From NCBI GenBank assembly GCA_013349435.1, contig DUZQ01000012.1:1-50389 (forward strand): a stretch of DNA of 50,389 nt, written 5' to 3'. Both the position numbers and the translations under genes were made by a program. This document shows positions 1 through 9,900 of the stretch, in pieces. The DNA is from Planctomycetota bacterium. GTDB lineage: Bacteria > Planctomycetota > Phycisphaerae > Sedimentisphaerales > Anaerohalosphaeraceae. The notes beneath the pieces are model-generated. The model did not search any database. It saw only the letters and a list, made by a program, of their open reading frames with translations, and was not told the origin of the DNA. The first letter of the stretch is position 1, and each line of letters begins with the position of its first letter.

Positions 1-640
1 AGCGGTTATATCCGCCGCTGAGGCGGAAATGTCGGCATTACCATCAGCATCGGCAACGTTCCCGGCAGCAAGCGTTATAGTCCCGTTGCCTGCAGAAAGA
101 TTCAAGGCTGTTATCGCGTCTGTTTGGGCGATGTACTGGTCGCCGTTACTTGCGGATGTATCGACTGTAAGGTCTGCTGCGGCTGTATTAATGGAATCGG
201 TTCCGTCTCCAAACGCAGAAGCGGTTATATCCGCCGCTGAGGCGGAAATGTCGGCATTACCATCAGCATCGGCAACGTTCCCGGCAGCAAGCGTTATAGT
301 CCCGTTGCCTGCAGAAAGATTCAAGGCTGTAATCGCGTCTGTTTGAGCGATGTACTGGTCGCCGTTACTTGCGGATGTATCGACTGTAAGGTCTGCCGCG
401 GCTGTATTAATGGAATCTGTTCCGTCTCCAAAGGCGGCAGCGGTTATATCCGCCACTGAAGCGGAAATATCGGCATCCCCGTCAGCATCAGTAATGGAAC
501 CGGCATCGAGTGTTATGTTCCCGCCGCCTGCGGAAAGATTTAACGCCGTAAGGTCATCTGCTTCATTAATGTATATGTTCGCGGCATCAGCGGTCAATGT
601 ATCGACCGACGTATCAATTGAGTCGGTAGCGGTTCCAATA
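1..640 (-). repeat. 219-bp (73-codon) tandem repeats inside the adhesin gene
   Basis: Two copies, 1-219 and 220-438, differ at only a handful of bases. A third, clearly diverged copy starts at 439 and fades out near 640. The period is a multiple of three, so the repeats encode 73-residue units of the beta-helix shaft (core GDGTDSINTAAADLT). The array probably continues beyond the left edge. Near-identity of two copies suggests recent duplication or recombination, a usual way for adhesin length to vary. Confidence 0.9.
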
Positions 641-3159
641 TCGCCTGATGCCGTAAGGTCGGCGGTGTCGGCGGTAACAAGACCGGAGTTGTTTACAATC
701 GAACCTGCAGAGGCGGTGATAGTCGCCGTTTCGGCTCCGACGTTGACAGTACCGACGGAAATGTCTCCGGTTGTAGCGGTATATGAAAACGAGCTTGCGC
801 CCTGGTCAAGGTCGATATCAGCAAGGGAGTGGTCATCGTTAATAGTTACGCTGTCTCCGTTACTGTATTCTATAATAGTACGTCCATAATCCACTGCTCC
901 GACGGTTATTTCTGTGGTTCCAATCGTACTTGCTGCCTCTCGAACTTTAATCACTGTGGTTGCTGTCCCTCCTGTGTCAGTAATTTGGAGGGTTTCAGCC
1001 CCATCAAGGTCAAGGTAACGATCAGCCGGGCCGCCGACTCTTTGTGCAGAAATAATGACAGAGGCCAAATTCTGTATTTCAGTGTCGGTATTATTTGGAA
1101 CGATAATTCGACCGGAAGTTGCATTTAGTATAACATCACCGGAGCCTGCGATTATGTTGGGCAGGTGAGGAGCGCCGCCAAGGTCGGCAAAGTCAATATC
1201 TGTGGAGTTTGCTGTAATATTGACAATTCCGTCATTTGCAGTGCCGGAGTAGTCGGTATTAACCTGAGCATTGAGATTGACTGAACTACCGGTAATGCTT
1301 ACATTCCCATTTTCACCACCGCTGGTGTCAATTACATCACCTACAGTGACTGAACCTGTATGGTTTAAAGCAACTTGCCCACCTGCAGTTGTAATCGTGC
1401 CGCCAGTGTTGTCAAAATCAACTCCAGAAGTTGTAAATGTGCCGCCATTAGTCGTAATAGTATCTGTTATATCTACGGAACCTTCTGCTTGAAGGTCGAT
1501 TGAGCCTGTTCCTAACGTAGTAAGTTTTCCCACGATAACGGGAGCCGAGCCTGCATCCCCCCCGGCATCAGTACCAGTTACACCTGCACGAATTTCGATG
1601 TTACCGGTTGTTTGGGTCTGGAACTCGACATCAACATTTGTCAAATCAATACCATCGGAGCCTTCCCCCGTTGCATTCCTGGTATCCATTGTAAGGTCCA
1701 GACCATCTTTTAATCTGACAATAGCTCCTGTTCCTTCTCCATTTGTGTCCTGGTTGAAAGTTCCTGCAACGGTTATGGAATTAGTAGCCTGAAGTACAAT
1801 ATTCGCTGTAGAATCTTCAAGGACTTCTTCAGTAATAGTAATATCTCCCGAATCAGAAAACTCGTCTGAATTATCCGGGAATCCATCGTCATCTCCACCA
1901 GGAGAATTGGTAGCACCACCTTGAATAATTATGTTATCCGGATCAATCAACAAGGTTCCTGTGATGCCATTTTTGGAACTCAAATCGATGTCACCAAAAA
2001 ACTCAACATGTTCTTTTCCTGATACTTCGACAAATCCGCCATCGCCTGACTCGGTTCCGCCCTTGGCCTCTATTTGCGCGCCGGTGCGGAAAAGGGCCGT
2101 ATCGGGTGAGAAAACGATGACTTCACCGCCGTCGCCGTTTTTTCCGGCGTTTGCGGTTGTCAGGCTGTCTGAGCCGAGAGCAACTACATCACCTGCCCAA
2201 AGGTTGATGTCGCCCCCGTCATCGATAGTGCCGTCGGCGTTGATGGTACCGAACTGTCCCAGACGTTCGGCGGCCTCGATATCAACCTCGCCCCCTTTGT
2301 CGCCGGAGACATCTATAGTTCCGGTGTTTATTACCTCACCGGCTTTTGCAGTGATGGCTCCGCCCGCGGCGGATAAGACACCTACATTCTCCACGGCCCT
2401 GGAAACGACATCACCGGCGGCTGCAAGCACTATCACCCCGTCCGGTGCATTGACGGTGCCTTCATTAACAACATCCGGGGAGACATCCGGCTGAAGCGGC
2501 GCTTCGAGGGTGCCTATTTCAACCATAATATTGCTGCCGGCCCGTCCGAGTAACACCCTGTCGCCGGCGGCCATTACAACGTGTCCGCCTGGACAATCTA
2601 TATTTCCAATATTTTTTACCTGTTTGCCTACAAAATAAACACTCTCGGCTGAGATATTACCCTGGTTGACGACGGCGCCTTCGCCGCCGGCAAATTTCAT
2701 TTTACCGGCCAGGAAGTCCAAATCCGACATATTCAGTGCCGAAGCGATTAGCTGGGCGGAATTAACCGAAGAACCCTGGCCGAAATAAACCCCGGCAGGA
2801 TTTAGAAAGACAAGCCTTCCGTTGCTCGTTACGGTTCCGTTAATCAGTGACGGATTGGCCTCGATTATTCTGTTCAAAGTGGCAGCGTCTATAGCAGGCT
2901 GAACAAAATCGACTGTTCTCCCGGCGTCAACATTAAATCGGCTGTACTCGATTATTGTCTGCATGCCACCGGTGGTTATTGTTGTGGTGTCGCCGGCGGT
3001 GTTAAATGCAGCCGAGCCGTGTGTAACGTTTTGGCCTTCGATCATACCGGGTACGGCGTCCGCCAGCACAACGGCAGAGGTGTTGAAAAACATACAACAT
3101 GCCAAAAAGTAAACTGTAATCTGCTTAAAATAAAATTTTGTTTGTCTTGTGAATTTCAT
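1..3159 (-). CDS. TpsA-type filamentous haemagglutinin/adhesin, 5' part (C-terminus beyond window)
   Basis: Reading from the ATG at 3159 (a GGAGG-type site lies 11 bases upstream), the frame stays open for 1053 codons to the window edge, so the gene is partial. The N-terminus has a long signal peptide (Lys/Arg-rich start, then a hydrophobic stretch ending near VVLADA). It is followed by a TPS secretion domain: motifs NPAGVYFGQG and GTLLIDPDNI and many VNxGTI / GGDINL turns, as in right-handed beta-helix haemagglutinins of the FhaB/HMW family. Such proteins are exported through a TpsB pore and displayed or released at the surface as adhesins, exoproteins or contact-dependent toxins. The toxin or receptor end is not visible. 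The distal visible part is built of Gly/Asp/Ala/Thr-rich repeats, some nearly identical at DNA level. The gene lies 98 bases downstream of its presumed exporter on the same strand. Open frames on the plus strand here are shadows. Confidence 0.88.
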   Translation of the reverse strand, partial: MKFTRQTKFYFKQITVYFLACCMFFNTSAVVLADAVPGMIEGQNVTHGSAAFNTAGDTTTITTGGMQTIIEYSRFNVDAGRTVDFVQPAIDAATLNRIIEANPSLINGTVTSNGRLVFLNPAGVYFGQGSSVNSAQLIASALNMSDLDFLAGKMKFAGGEGAVVNQGNISAESVYFVGKQVKNIGNIDCPGGHVVMAAGDRVLLGRAGSNIMVEIGTLEAPLQPDVSPDVVNEGTVNAPDGVIVLAAAGDVVSRAVENVGVLSAAGGAITAKAGEVINTGTIDVSGDKGGEVDIEAAERLGQFGTINADGTIDDGGDINLWAGDVVALGSDSLTTANAGKNGDGGEVIVFSPDTALFRTGAQIEAKGGTESGDGGFVEVSGKEHVEFFGDIDLSSKNGITGTLLIDPDNIIIQGGATNSPGGDDDGFPDNSDEFSDSGDITITEEVLEDSTANIVLQATNSITVAGTFNQDTNGEGTGAIVRLKDGLDLTMDTRNATGEGSDGIDLTNVDVEFQTQTTGNIEIRAGVTGTDAGGDAGSAPVIVGKLTTLGTGSIDLQAEGSVDITDTITTNGGTFTTSGVDFDNTGGTITTAGGQVALNHTGSVTVGDVIDTSGGENGNVSITGSSVNLNAQVNTDYSGTANDGIVNITANSTDIDFADLGGAPHLPNIIAGSGDVILNATSGRIIVPNNTDTEIQNLASVIISAQRVGGPADRYLDLDGAETLQITDTGGTATTVIKVREAASTIGTTEITVGAVDYGRTIIEYSNGDSVTINDDHSLADIDLDQGASSFSYTATTGDISVGTVNVGAETATITASAGSIVNNSGLVTADTADLTASGDIGTATDSIDTSVDTLTADAANIYINEADDLTALNLSAGGGNITLDAGSITDADGDADISASVADITAAAFGDGTDSINTAAADLTVDTSASNGDQYIAQTDAITALNLSAGNGTITLAAGNVADADGNADISASAADITASAFGDGTDSINTAAADLTVDTSASNGDQYIAQTDAITALNLSAGNGTITLAAGNVADADGNADISASAADITA

Positions 3160-3169
3160 AATCTCTTAA

Positions 3170-3175
3170 CCTCCT
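3170..3175 (-). promoter_or_regulatory. Ribosome binding site of the adhesin gene
   Basis: AGGAGG on the minus strand, 10 bases before the ATG at 3159. It fixes the start of the adhesin at the long signal peptide. No promoter-like sequence is obvious in the 98-base gap after the exporter gene, so the two are probably co-transcribed. Confidence 0.75.
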
Positions 3176-3257
3176 GACAAAATTACTGATTGTTATTAGA
3201 TTTGTTTTTAACGAAAGAGTTTTCCATTTTAGTGAAAGAGTTCCTCACTTAAAACGC

Positions 3258-5360
3258 TTAGAAGCGATATATAAGATTAAAATTCCAGCGGCCGTTACCT
3301 ACGTCGGTGTCGGTTGTTGACCGCAGCGGATAGCCGTAATATACGCCCGCATCAAAGTTGTCTCCGATAGTAGCAGCTATACCCAGACCGACGGAACCAA
3401 GCTCCTGAACCCTCTTCTCTGTTGCAATGGGATGTTTTATCTCGGCCCGGCCGTAGTCGGTAAATACCAGCAGAGCCGCTTTCCTGAGCCAGGGCTTGTC
3501 AGTTTGCCCCGTCGTTGATTCGGTTTCATCGGCTTTGTCTATGGCTTCGAGATGCTTAACCAGGTCGTATTCATACTGAAGTGATGCGAGGATACCTTCG
3601 TCGGCGACAATTTCATTCTCATCATAACCTCTGACGGAATACAAACCCCCGAATACGGTCATTTTGGCCTGCACGAGCCTTTCGTTGGCGCTCAACAGCC
3701 TGAAAGAGCCGCTGATTCGTTGAATCTTTTCGGGGTCCAGGTACCGGCTGTGAGCGGCCGAGGCGGTATAAATAGTAAAATCAGGGTCGGCATCCTGGCG
3801 CATATCGTTGAACTTATCTTCGCTGGAGCCGTCGAAACTCTCAACACGATTGAATGAAAAAGAGGTGTTTGAGATATCATCCGAACGATGGATATCAAAA
3901 CCTGTCCCCCATAAGTCCATCTCCACATCACTTTTAGTTCCTAATGAAGGCGATATTCGGCTTTCCTCGTGGCTCAGTGAACCGGTAACATCAAAAAACC
4001 AGCCGCCTGTTTGAAATACGTTGAAACGGAGGATTCCACCGTGGTAATCACCGCCACCGAGAAAATCTATCCCCCCGGCGTCATCTGTGAACACGTCAAA
4101 GTTGCTGTGGCCTGCATAAAGGTTCAGCCTCAGTCGAGGTGTAAAGACCGGAAAATCGTAGCTCCCATAGACCGAGTAATTCTTTAGAAAAGGCTCCACT
4201 GGATGAGAATAAAGGGGTCCCTGATAAATGGCGGTAATTCTGTCGTCCCTTCCCGTAAGATTGGTGTTTATTATTCCGAGTCTTGGGCTCCATTGTCTCT
4301 CGTCTGAGCCGGCGTTGTCGGCCTGGATGTAAAAATGCCACGGCTGTCTTTCGTAAACATCGTATCCCAGGTTGACGGTGTCCGAGGTTTTGCCCCTTGA
4401 TATTATTGCAGAAACGTATCTGTCGGGATTGAGGTTGAGAAGGTTGATAAAATTATCCAACTGTTTCTGATTTATGACCCGGCCGACTTTTACCGGGGAC
4501 CATTCGAGAAAGACCGATTCGTTTATAACCGGTTTTTGTCCTTCTTTCAGATCTGTGTAAGGTACCGCCTCCGTTGAAGTCGGGTCATATCTGCGGTAGT
4601 TCATTGTTGTGTCGGAGACCCTGGCTTCGAGTATCTCTATAATCAAATCGCCGTCCTTCAACACAGGCTTGGTACCGTCCTGAACGGCTTCTGCCGGAAC
4701 GTACACATATATACCCGCATACCCATGGTCCCGATAAACCGAGAGGAAATATTTTGTCAGACCGCTCATTGTTCTTGTTGAAATCTGAAACGTCCGGCCG
4801 GGGTGTTCGATTACGTTATGGATTTCCCTTAAGTCATAAAGGTTCTGCCTTGCCCGCTCTTTGAGCCTTGGAAGCTCGGTTGCATAATCGGCTTCAAGCT
4901 TTTCGATATCCTTTTGATATTTTTCGTATAACTTGTCCCTTTCCTGCCCGCCGGCTTCGGCGCTTTTGCGTTTGTATTCGGCTTTTCTTCGGGCCTTGTT
5001 TTTATCAAGCTCGCTTTTCAAATTTGCTTCGGCCTTTTGAAGCGAGACTTGGGAATCGTCGTACACCAGGGGCAGATTGTTTAATAAATCTTCTGTTGAT
5101 ATCAAGGTGTTTTCTTTTATGCGCAGTTGCTTTACCTCAAAACGAACGGTGTCGTCCTGGGGCAGATTAAGTTGTTCAATTTGTAAGTCTCGCTCGGCTC
5201 TGATTTTTTGGGCGGCCTGGTCTTCTTTGTCGATCTCTAAACGGTCTTCGGTCCTGATTGGGATTTTCTTGGCCGGCACATCGGCCGAAACGAAGGCAAA
5301 AGGTGCTAAGCCAAGGAAAGCAAGACCGGAGAATATTATTCTTGTTGTGTAATTCATCAT
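3258..5360 (-). CDS. TpsB outer-membrane exporter (ShlB/FhaC/HecB family, Omp85 superfamily)
   Basis: 700 residues. A signal peptide (about 1-26, cleavage after VSA) precedes a periplasmic region and a C-terminal beta-barrel that ends in the terminal Phe typical of outer-membrane proteins (YRF). The conserved barrel motif VRGYDENEI, around residue 585, matches the RGY/F motif of TpsB loop L6. POTRA sequence begins near residue 72 (VRFEVKQLRI) and resumes near 190-250. Between them, about 105-178, lies a Lys/Glu-rich stretch predicted by eye to be a coiled coil, which is not part of the usual POTRA fold. The protein should secrete the downstream adhesin across the outer membrane. The ATG pair at 5360/5357 is preceded by AAGGA. 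The gene is longer than the common 550-600 residues, mostly because of the helical insert. Confidence 0.87.
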   Translation of the reverse strand: MMNYTTRIIFSGLAFLGLAPFAFVSADVPAKKIPIRTEDRLEIDKEDQAAQKIRAERDLQIEQLNLPQDDTVRFEVKQLRIKENTLISTEDLLNNLPLVYDDSQVSLQKAEANLKSELDKNKARRKAEYKRKSAEAGGQERDKLYEKYQKDIEKLEADYATELPRLKERARQNLYDLREIHNVIEHPGRTFQISTRTMSGLTKYFLSVYRDHGYAGIYVYVPAEAVQDGTKPVLKDGDLIIEILEARVSDTTMNYRRYDPTSTEAVPYTDLKEGQKPVINESVFLEWSPVKVGRVINQKQLDNFINLLNLNPDRYVSAIISRGKTSDTVNLGYDVYERQPWHFYIQADNAGSDERQWSPRLGIINTNLTGRDDRITAIYQGPLYSHPVEPFLKNYSVYGSYDFPVFTPRLRLNLYAGHSNFDVFTDDAGGIDFLGGGDYHGGILRFNVFQTGGWFFDVTGSLSHEESRISPSLGTKSDVEMDLWGTGFDIHRSDDISNTSFSFNRVESFDGSSEDKFNDMRQDADPDFTIYTASAAHSRYLDPEKIQRISGSFRLLSANERLVQAKMTVFGGLYSVRGYDENEIVADEGILASLQYEYDLVKHLEAIDKADETESTTGQTDKPWLRKAALLVFTDYGRAEIKHPIATEKRVQELGSVGLGIAATIGDNFDAGVYYGYPLRSTTDTDVGNGRWNFNLIYRF

Positions 5361-5854
5361 GCGGATTTCCTTAAAATTAATCCCCTTATATCCTTAGTAC
5401 AGACGGCTTTCAGCACCCCACTCCATCGGGCAAAGAAAAAATGCCACAAAAAGTTGATATACAATTTCCCCTTAAACCCCGTCCACATAATGAGTACAGG
5501 GCAACGAAAATATCGATAACTCCTTATAATACCAAAATTTGGGATTAAAGTAAAAGGAAAAATCGGGAAAAACAGGCTCTTTATGTTATTTTTTCAAGGT
5601 TGTCAATGCTATATACGGCCGGGCAGTTTAGTTAATCTGTAAGGTCGGCAAGGTCCGGTTAAGAGGAAAAAAGAGTGTTTTGTCGGGGTGCAGCATTCGA
5701 GACATCAGAAATAGAGTATTCGTCATAATTAGGATATTGTGCTCATTGCTTTTGGTTTTTTAGGCCAACAGGATTTGCACAAAAATTTTACCCTGAATGA
5801 TTATCCGTGGTTCACAGAAAAGCTCCGGTTTGCTTATGGATGTTCACTTTGGCA
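5361..5854. other. Intergenic region between tagF and the tpsB gene (494 bases)
   Basis: No gene with plausible start and codon pattern is seen. Both flanking genes are on the minus strand, so the region should hold the end of the T6SS transcript and the promoter of the exporter/adhesin operon. A candidate promoter is at 5578-5606. No convincing intrinsic terminator follows tagF. Confidence 0.6.
5578..5606 (-). promoter_or_regulatory. Candidate promoter of the tpsB-tpsA operon
   Basis: On the minus strand a perfect -35 box TTGACA (5606-5601) is followed after exactly 17 bases by TAAAGA (5583-5578), leaving a leader of about 210 bases before the tpsB ATG. The -35 is strong and the -10 is poor, but the same TTGACA-N17-TAA pattern occurs before tssA and clpV in this window. 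Prediction by eye only. Confidence 0.35.
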
Positions 5855-6865
5855 CTAACAGTTCGCTGGTGTGTCGGCCTTGCCTTTGCCTTCAGTGCGT
5901 GAGTTCTCAATGAGCTTGTCGGTTCTGCTTATAAACTCAGTGTCCATATTGTATGGGACGCTGCTGGTAAGAGGTACGCCCTCAAGGGGAGCCCGCAGAC
6001 AGTACAACTGAGCGGCGGCGGGTTCACCTATAATAATGTCAATCCAGGTGTTTTTTTCAGGCATAAGTATTAAAAGGGGAATATTGGCGCCAAACTTTTC
6101 AAACAAAAAAGCGAACCACCAGACAACCCCTTCCAGCACAGGCGGAGGCGAAGTGGGGATGCGCAGCAGTACCGGTCTTAAGGTCGGGATTTTGCTTTTT
6201 TTGCTTTCGGCGGCATCGGATTTATAACGTTCGGTTTCCCGTTCTATATGGTAGAGGATGCGGAAGAGGCCTTCGTGGTTTCGGTCGGCCTCGAAACACC
6301 CGGCAATCTTTTTCAGAGCACCGGAATGTATTTCGAGCAAATTGCTACAAGGTGGGCACTGTTCGGCTGATTGACGGAACTTTCGTTGAGCGTTTTCCAT
6401 TATGGTTCGGACTTCTTCGGGGGAGGTGGTTTCTGTGCAGGCTCTTTCAATTTTTTTTAGGCCGGGCAGGATATTTTCAAATATCCATTCTAATGACAAT
6501 TGACGACATTGAACACAGGCAACCATCGGATAACTCGTACGCCCCTTCCCGTCGCGGGAAGACCACAAGCGACCAACAATTATACTGCGCCCCATACACC
6601 ACACAAACACATGATTAAAATCCTCTATTTGCTGATTTTCCTGAAGTCTGCTCCAACTGCCGGAGTCTATATTGCCGCCGATGCCCTGCACATAAAGGAT
6701 ACGTTTTACGGTGATGAGCGTATCGGTATCGAGGCCGATATCGTCAATATGGTCATCCCATCCCGGATGTTTTCCAAACGCTGCAACGATTACTTTCTCC
6801 GAAGGCTGGTCGGGCCCCTTTGGATAGAATCGCTTTACAATCTTCTTTATGGCGGATTCCAACAT
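5855..6865 (-). CDS. tagF: TagF, T6SS-associated regulatory protein (divergent)
   Basis: 336 residues from the ATG at 6865, which has AAGGA 7 bases upstream. An in-frame GTG at 6886 would add seven residues but lacks as good a site. The N-terminal part reads AAFGKHPGWDDHIDDIG and later WSRLQ, with FVWCMGRSIIVGRLWSSRDG and RTSYPMVACVQ. These follow the TagF plan of a short GKxPxxxDF-like opening, a W.. segment and an S-D-xxGR-x-YP signature. In Pseudomonas aeruginosa TagF is a post-translational T6SS repressor that acts with Fha; here only position and weak similarity support that role. It is the last gene of the tssA-to-tagF operon, starting 35 bases after tssM. No membrane segment is seen. 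Confidence 0.65.
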   Translation of the reverse strand: MLESAIKKIVKRFYPKGPDQPSEKVIVAAFGKHPGWDDHIDDIGLDTDTLITVKRILYVQGIGGNIDSGSWSRLQENQQIEDFNHVFVWCMGRSIIVGRLWSSRDGKGRTSYPMVACVQCRQLSLEWIFENILPGLKKIERACTETTSPEEVRTIMENAQRKFRQSAEQCPPCSNLLEIHSGALKKIAGCFEADRNHEGLFRILYHIERETERYKSDAAESKKSKIPTLRPVLLRIPTSPPPVLEGVVWWFAFLFEKFGANIPLLILMPEKNTWIDIIIGEPAAAQLYCLRAPLEGVPLTSSVPYNMDTEFISRTDKLIENSRTEGKGKADTPANC

Positions 6866-6900
6866 CCAGCTTTCCTTGAAAACCACCGAATCTGTTATTA

Positions 6901-9900
6901 CTACGGCCAGTCCCGGGCCATCGGTACGCCGATTTGCTCTTCTTTTGTGCAGCCCGGGTCTCTATAGAATTCGAGCTTCAAACGCAGCGCCGGCTCCCGA
7001 CCCTCAATCACGAGGTTGCCGCCTTGGTATTCAGCTTTTATTTTAACCGCTACGAATCTTTTTTCTTCGGTGTCGGCTTGCTCGTGCATCATTTTCAAGC
7101 ACGCCCATGGACCCTGGAACTGTCTTGTTCCTCCGGTCGGAGTTTCGTCGCCTGAATATCTGTAAAACTCTAACTGAATCGGCTTACCGGGGTATTCCGC
7201 CACCAATAAATCTTCTCCTGATGAAGTTCTGTGTCTGTCACCGACTCTGCTTGCCTGGGAGATTCTTACGTCTCTTAGGTAATTGATGGAATCGTCCTGC
7301 TCCGACGGGTCTAAAAGGCTTATTTTACAGTAATACGGAGAATCGCCCGTAGGAAGGCACCTGATTACACGGACGACTTTATCAAACCGCTGCCTGATCG
7401 ATTCATCGTCAAATAACCCGCTCAACATCTCCGGCTGAATCCCCGGGAGCAGCTTTTGTACCTCACCCAGTTCCTGTTCAGTCAAATGCTCGTCGGCTTC
7501 TTTTGCCAGGGGAAACTTTTTACTGTATTTTGTCATTAACCGGTCCAAACACATTTTTGCAATATTCATCCGATATCTTCGTTCGGCAAATTCGAGTGCG
7601 AACTTTGAATCTTCGGCGGCGTGCTTGAATTCTTCGTTCGAAGGTTGGAGATTTTGTAATTTTTCAATTCGTTGCTGTGATTCTTTGAAATTTTTCTTTA
7701 TGGTATCGGCCAGCTTTGCAACCATGTCGATTTCTATTGGTTCTTTCAAGGCAACAAGATGTGCATAAGCTGTTTTATACATATCATAACGTATCTCATA
7801 TAAGCGCCTCTGTTTCGCATCATCTTCAACTTTGTAGTAAAACCTTTCGTCAAGTCCCTTGAGTTTTGCCTTAAATTCCTCGTCCGCAAGCTTTCTGACC
7901 AACTCGTCATGTGTCGTTTTCAGGCTGGCTCGAATGCCCTGAAGAAATTCATCCTCTTGTTTTATATTGTCCAGCTCTTTGAGGAGAAAGCCATAATTTT
8001 CGTCAATCTCCGCAAAGGCTTTGCCGGTGGCCTCGTTCCATCGGCCTTGTAACGAAGATACGGTTTTGAGGGCATAGCCGGCCAAAACTTCTTCGATGAT
8101 ACGGAGCTTTTCGAAGTCTTTTATCCACCCGGTGATGAAATCATCATTTTGTATGTCTTCAAGGGGCTGTACCGCTTTTGAATTGTATATACTTAGAATA
8201 TCTTGCTCGACGGTGTCGAAGTCGTCCAGGGCCGCGGCAACTTTTCTTATTGCTTCGATATCGGAAAGATCTTTGCGCTGTGTATCCACCGCACCCGGCT
8301 CACTCCAGTACTTATTGAAAAGCCCGACTCCATGGTTTATTGTTGAATTGTAAGGTGTATGTTTGGTATCCTGTGCCTTTTTTAACGATTCAGGAGGCCA
8401 CAGCACGCTAAACTTATCCGTATCGTCATCACCATAAATCATGCAAAGGGGCTTGTGCAGCTTCTCTTTGCGTTCCTGTTCATACTGTTTCCATCGCTGC
8501 TCAAAACCCTCTTCGGCGCCGAATGCATATCTGAACAGGGGGTCCAAAAAATTGACCGCTGAATAATCAATATTTTGTCCTTCATCATCCTGCAAAACAG
8601 CTTTTTTCAAGGGTCTGTCAGCCCGGATACAGAGCAACTCATAGAGGACTTTTAACGGGGCTTCGCTGTCGGGGTCGGCGTGACTGAGCCGCCATTGGTG
8701 GTGGTTTTGCTGTTGTTTCATCTTTGTGCACGCCGCTGTGAGGAAGGGCTGAAGAACCCCTTTTTCATAGACAACCGCCTGGGCCTCGTTCAAGCTCCTG
8801 GGATTGATTCTGACCGAAAACATTGCTGCCGGGGCGAATACAAAAGGTACTCCCTTTTCTTGCCACCGGTTCACCATGTCCGCAAGCTGCGCATAAAACT
8901 CATTTCTCCTGACTCTCTTGCCGCTACTTAACTTTACTTCAACATTGCCCTTGGAACTGTACCCGCCGTCATTGTTAAATTGAATTACTTTGAGATTGTT
9001 GAGTTGCGGCATACCTTGTGAAGCACATGCCAGATACTCCTTTAGTCCACCGATGCTCCTGTCCCAGCGAATGCCGGCGTAAACGGTGAAGAACAAAAGT
9101 AAAATCACGCTTGCAATTGCTGATATTAAAACCACGGCCTTACGACGTGTATACATTTTCTTTGCGTTTGTCGCTCTTGTAACAAGTCCTTTTTCCCGAA
9201 AAACCTTTTTCATAAACAGGTCGCGGAGAAAGAAAGCCCTGTCGCGCTTCCAGACCCTCCCATCGGGAAGCGAGTCAACGGCGACACCGAGTGATTCGGC
9301 AAGTTCCATATCGAGAGCGGAGCCTTCCTGCATGGAAGATGTGAAATAAATACCCCGGAAAAACAAAGGTTTGCATGACCACTGGCTTCCGACACTGAAT
9401 ATTAATTCAAGATACCTTGCCATTCGGGTCGCCATTTTGCTCAGGCTCTGAGGAAACGCATACAATGCGTCAGGCTCACGAAGCTGCCGGTCCATGTCAT
9501 GTTCGCTCGTTATCTGTTGCATCAGAGCAAGTCTTTTTCTGAAAAGGCGCTTGTTAATAGCCTTAAGATGCCGGTCGATAAAGTCGGGGCTGTAAGGCTC
9601 GTCAAGTGGAGCGGGGTTTGACCACCCCATAATCTGATGCTGAAGCTGGGGGTCCTCGATGTTCTCAAAGAAATCACGAAAACCGTATATAAGGTCGCTT
9701 TTGCTGATAACAACAAACACGGGGAACCTTACGTCCAGCGTCCGCTGAATGACGTCGAACTGCTGGGCAATCTTGGATGCTTTTGCTTCTATTTCGTCGG
9801 CGGTATCTTTTATCAGGCTGTCTGAAGGAATTACCAGAAAGACCCCGTTAATCGGGCAATTGGGGCGGGATTTTCTCAGGAGGCTTAAAAACTCTTTCCA

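Noticed and set aside
1-657. CRISPR-like or satellite array from the regular repeats
   Set aside because: The period is 219 bases, a multiple of three in an open frame, without spacers; it is a protein-coding tandem repeat.
29-2494. A series of long plus-strand open frames (29-889, 829-1128, 1271-1492, 1598-1792, 1931-2494)
   Set aside because: They lie antisense to one continuous minus-strand frame with signal peptide and TPS domain. Their Ser/Ala/Val/Pro-rich translations are mirror images of the repetitive adhesin codons.
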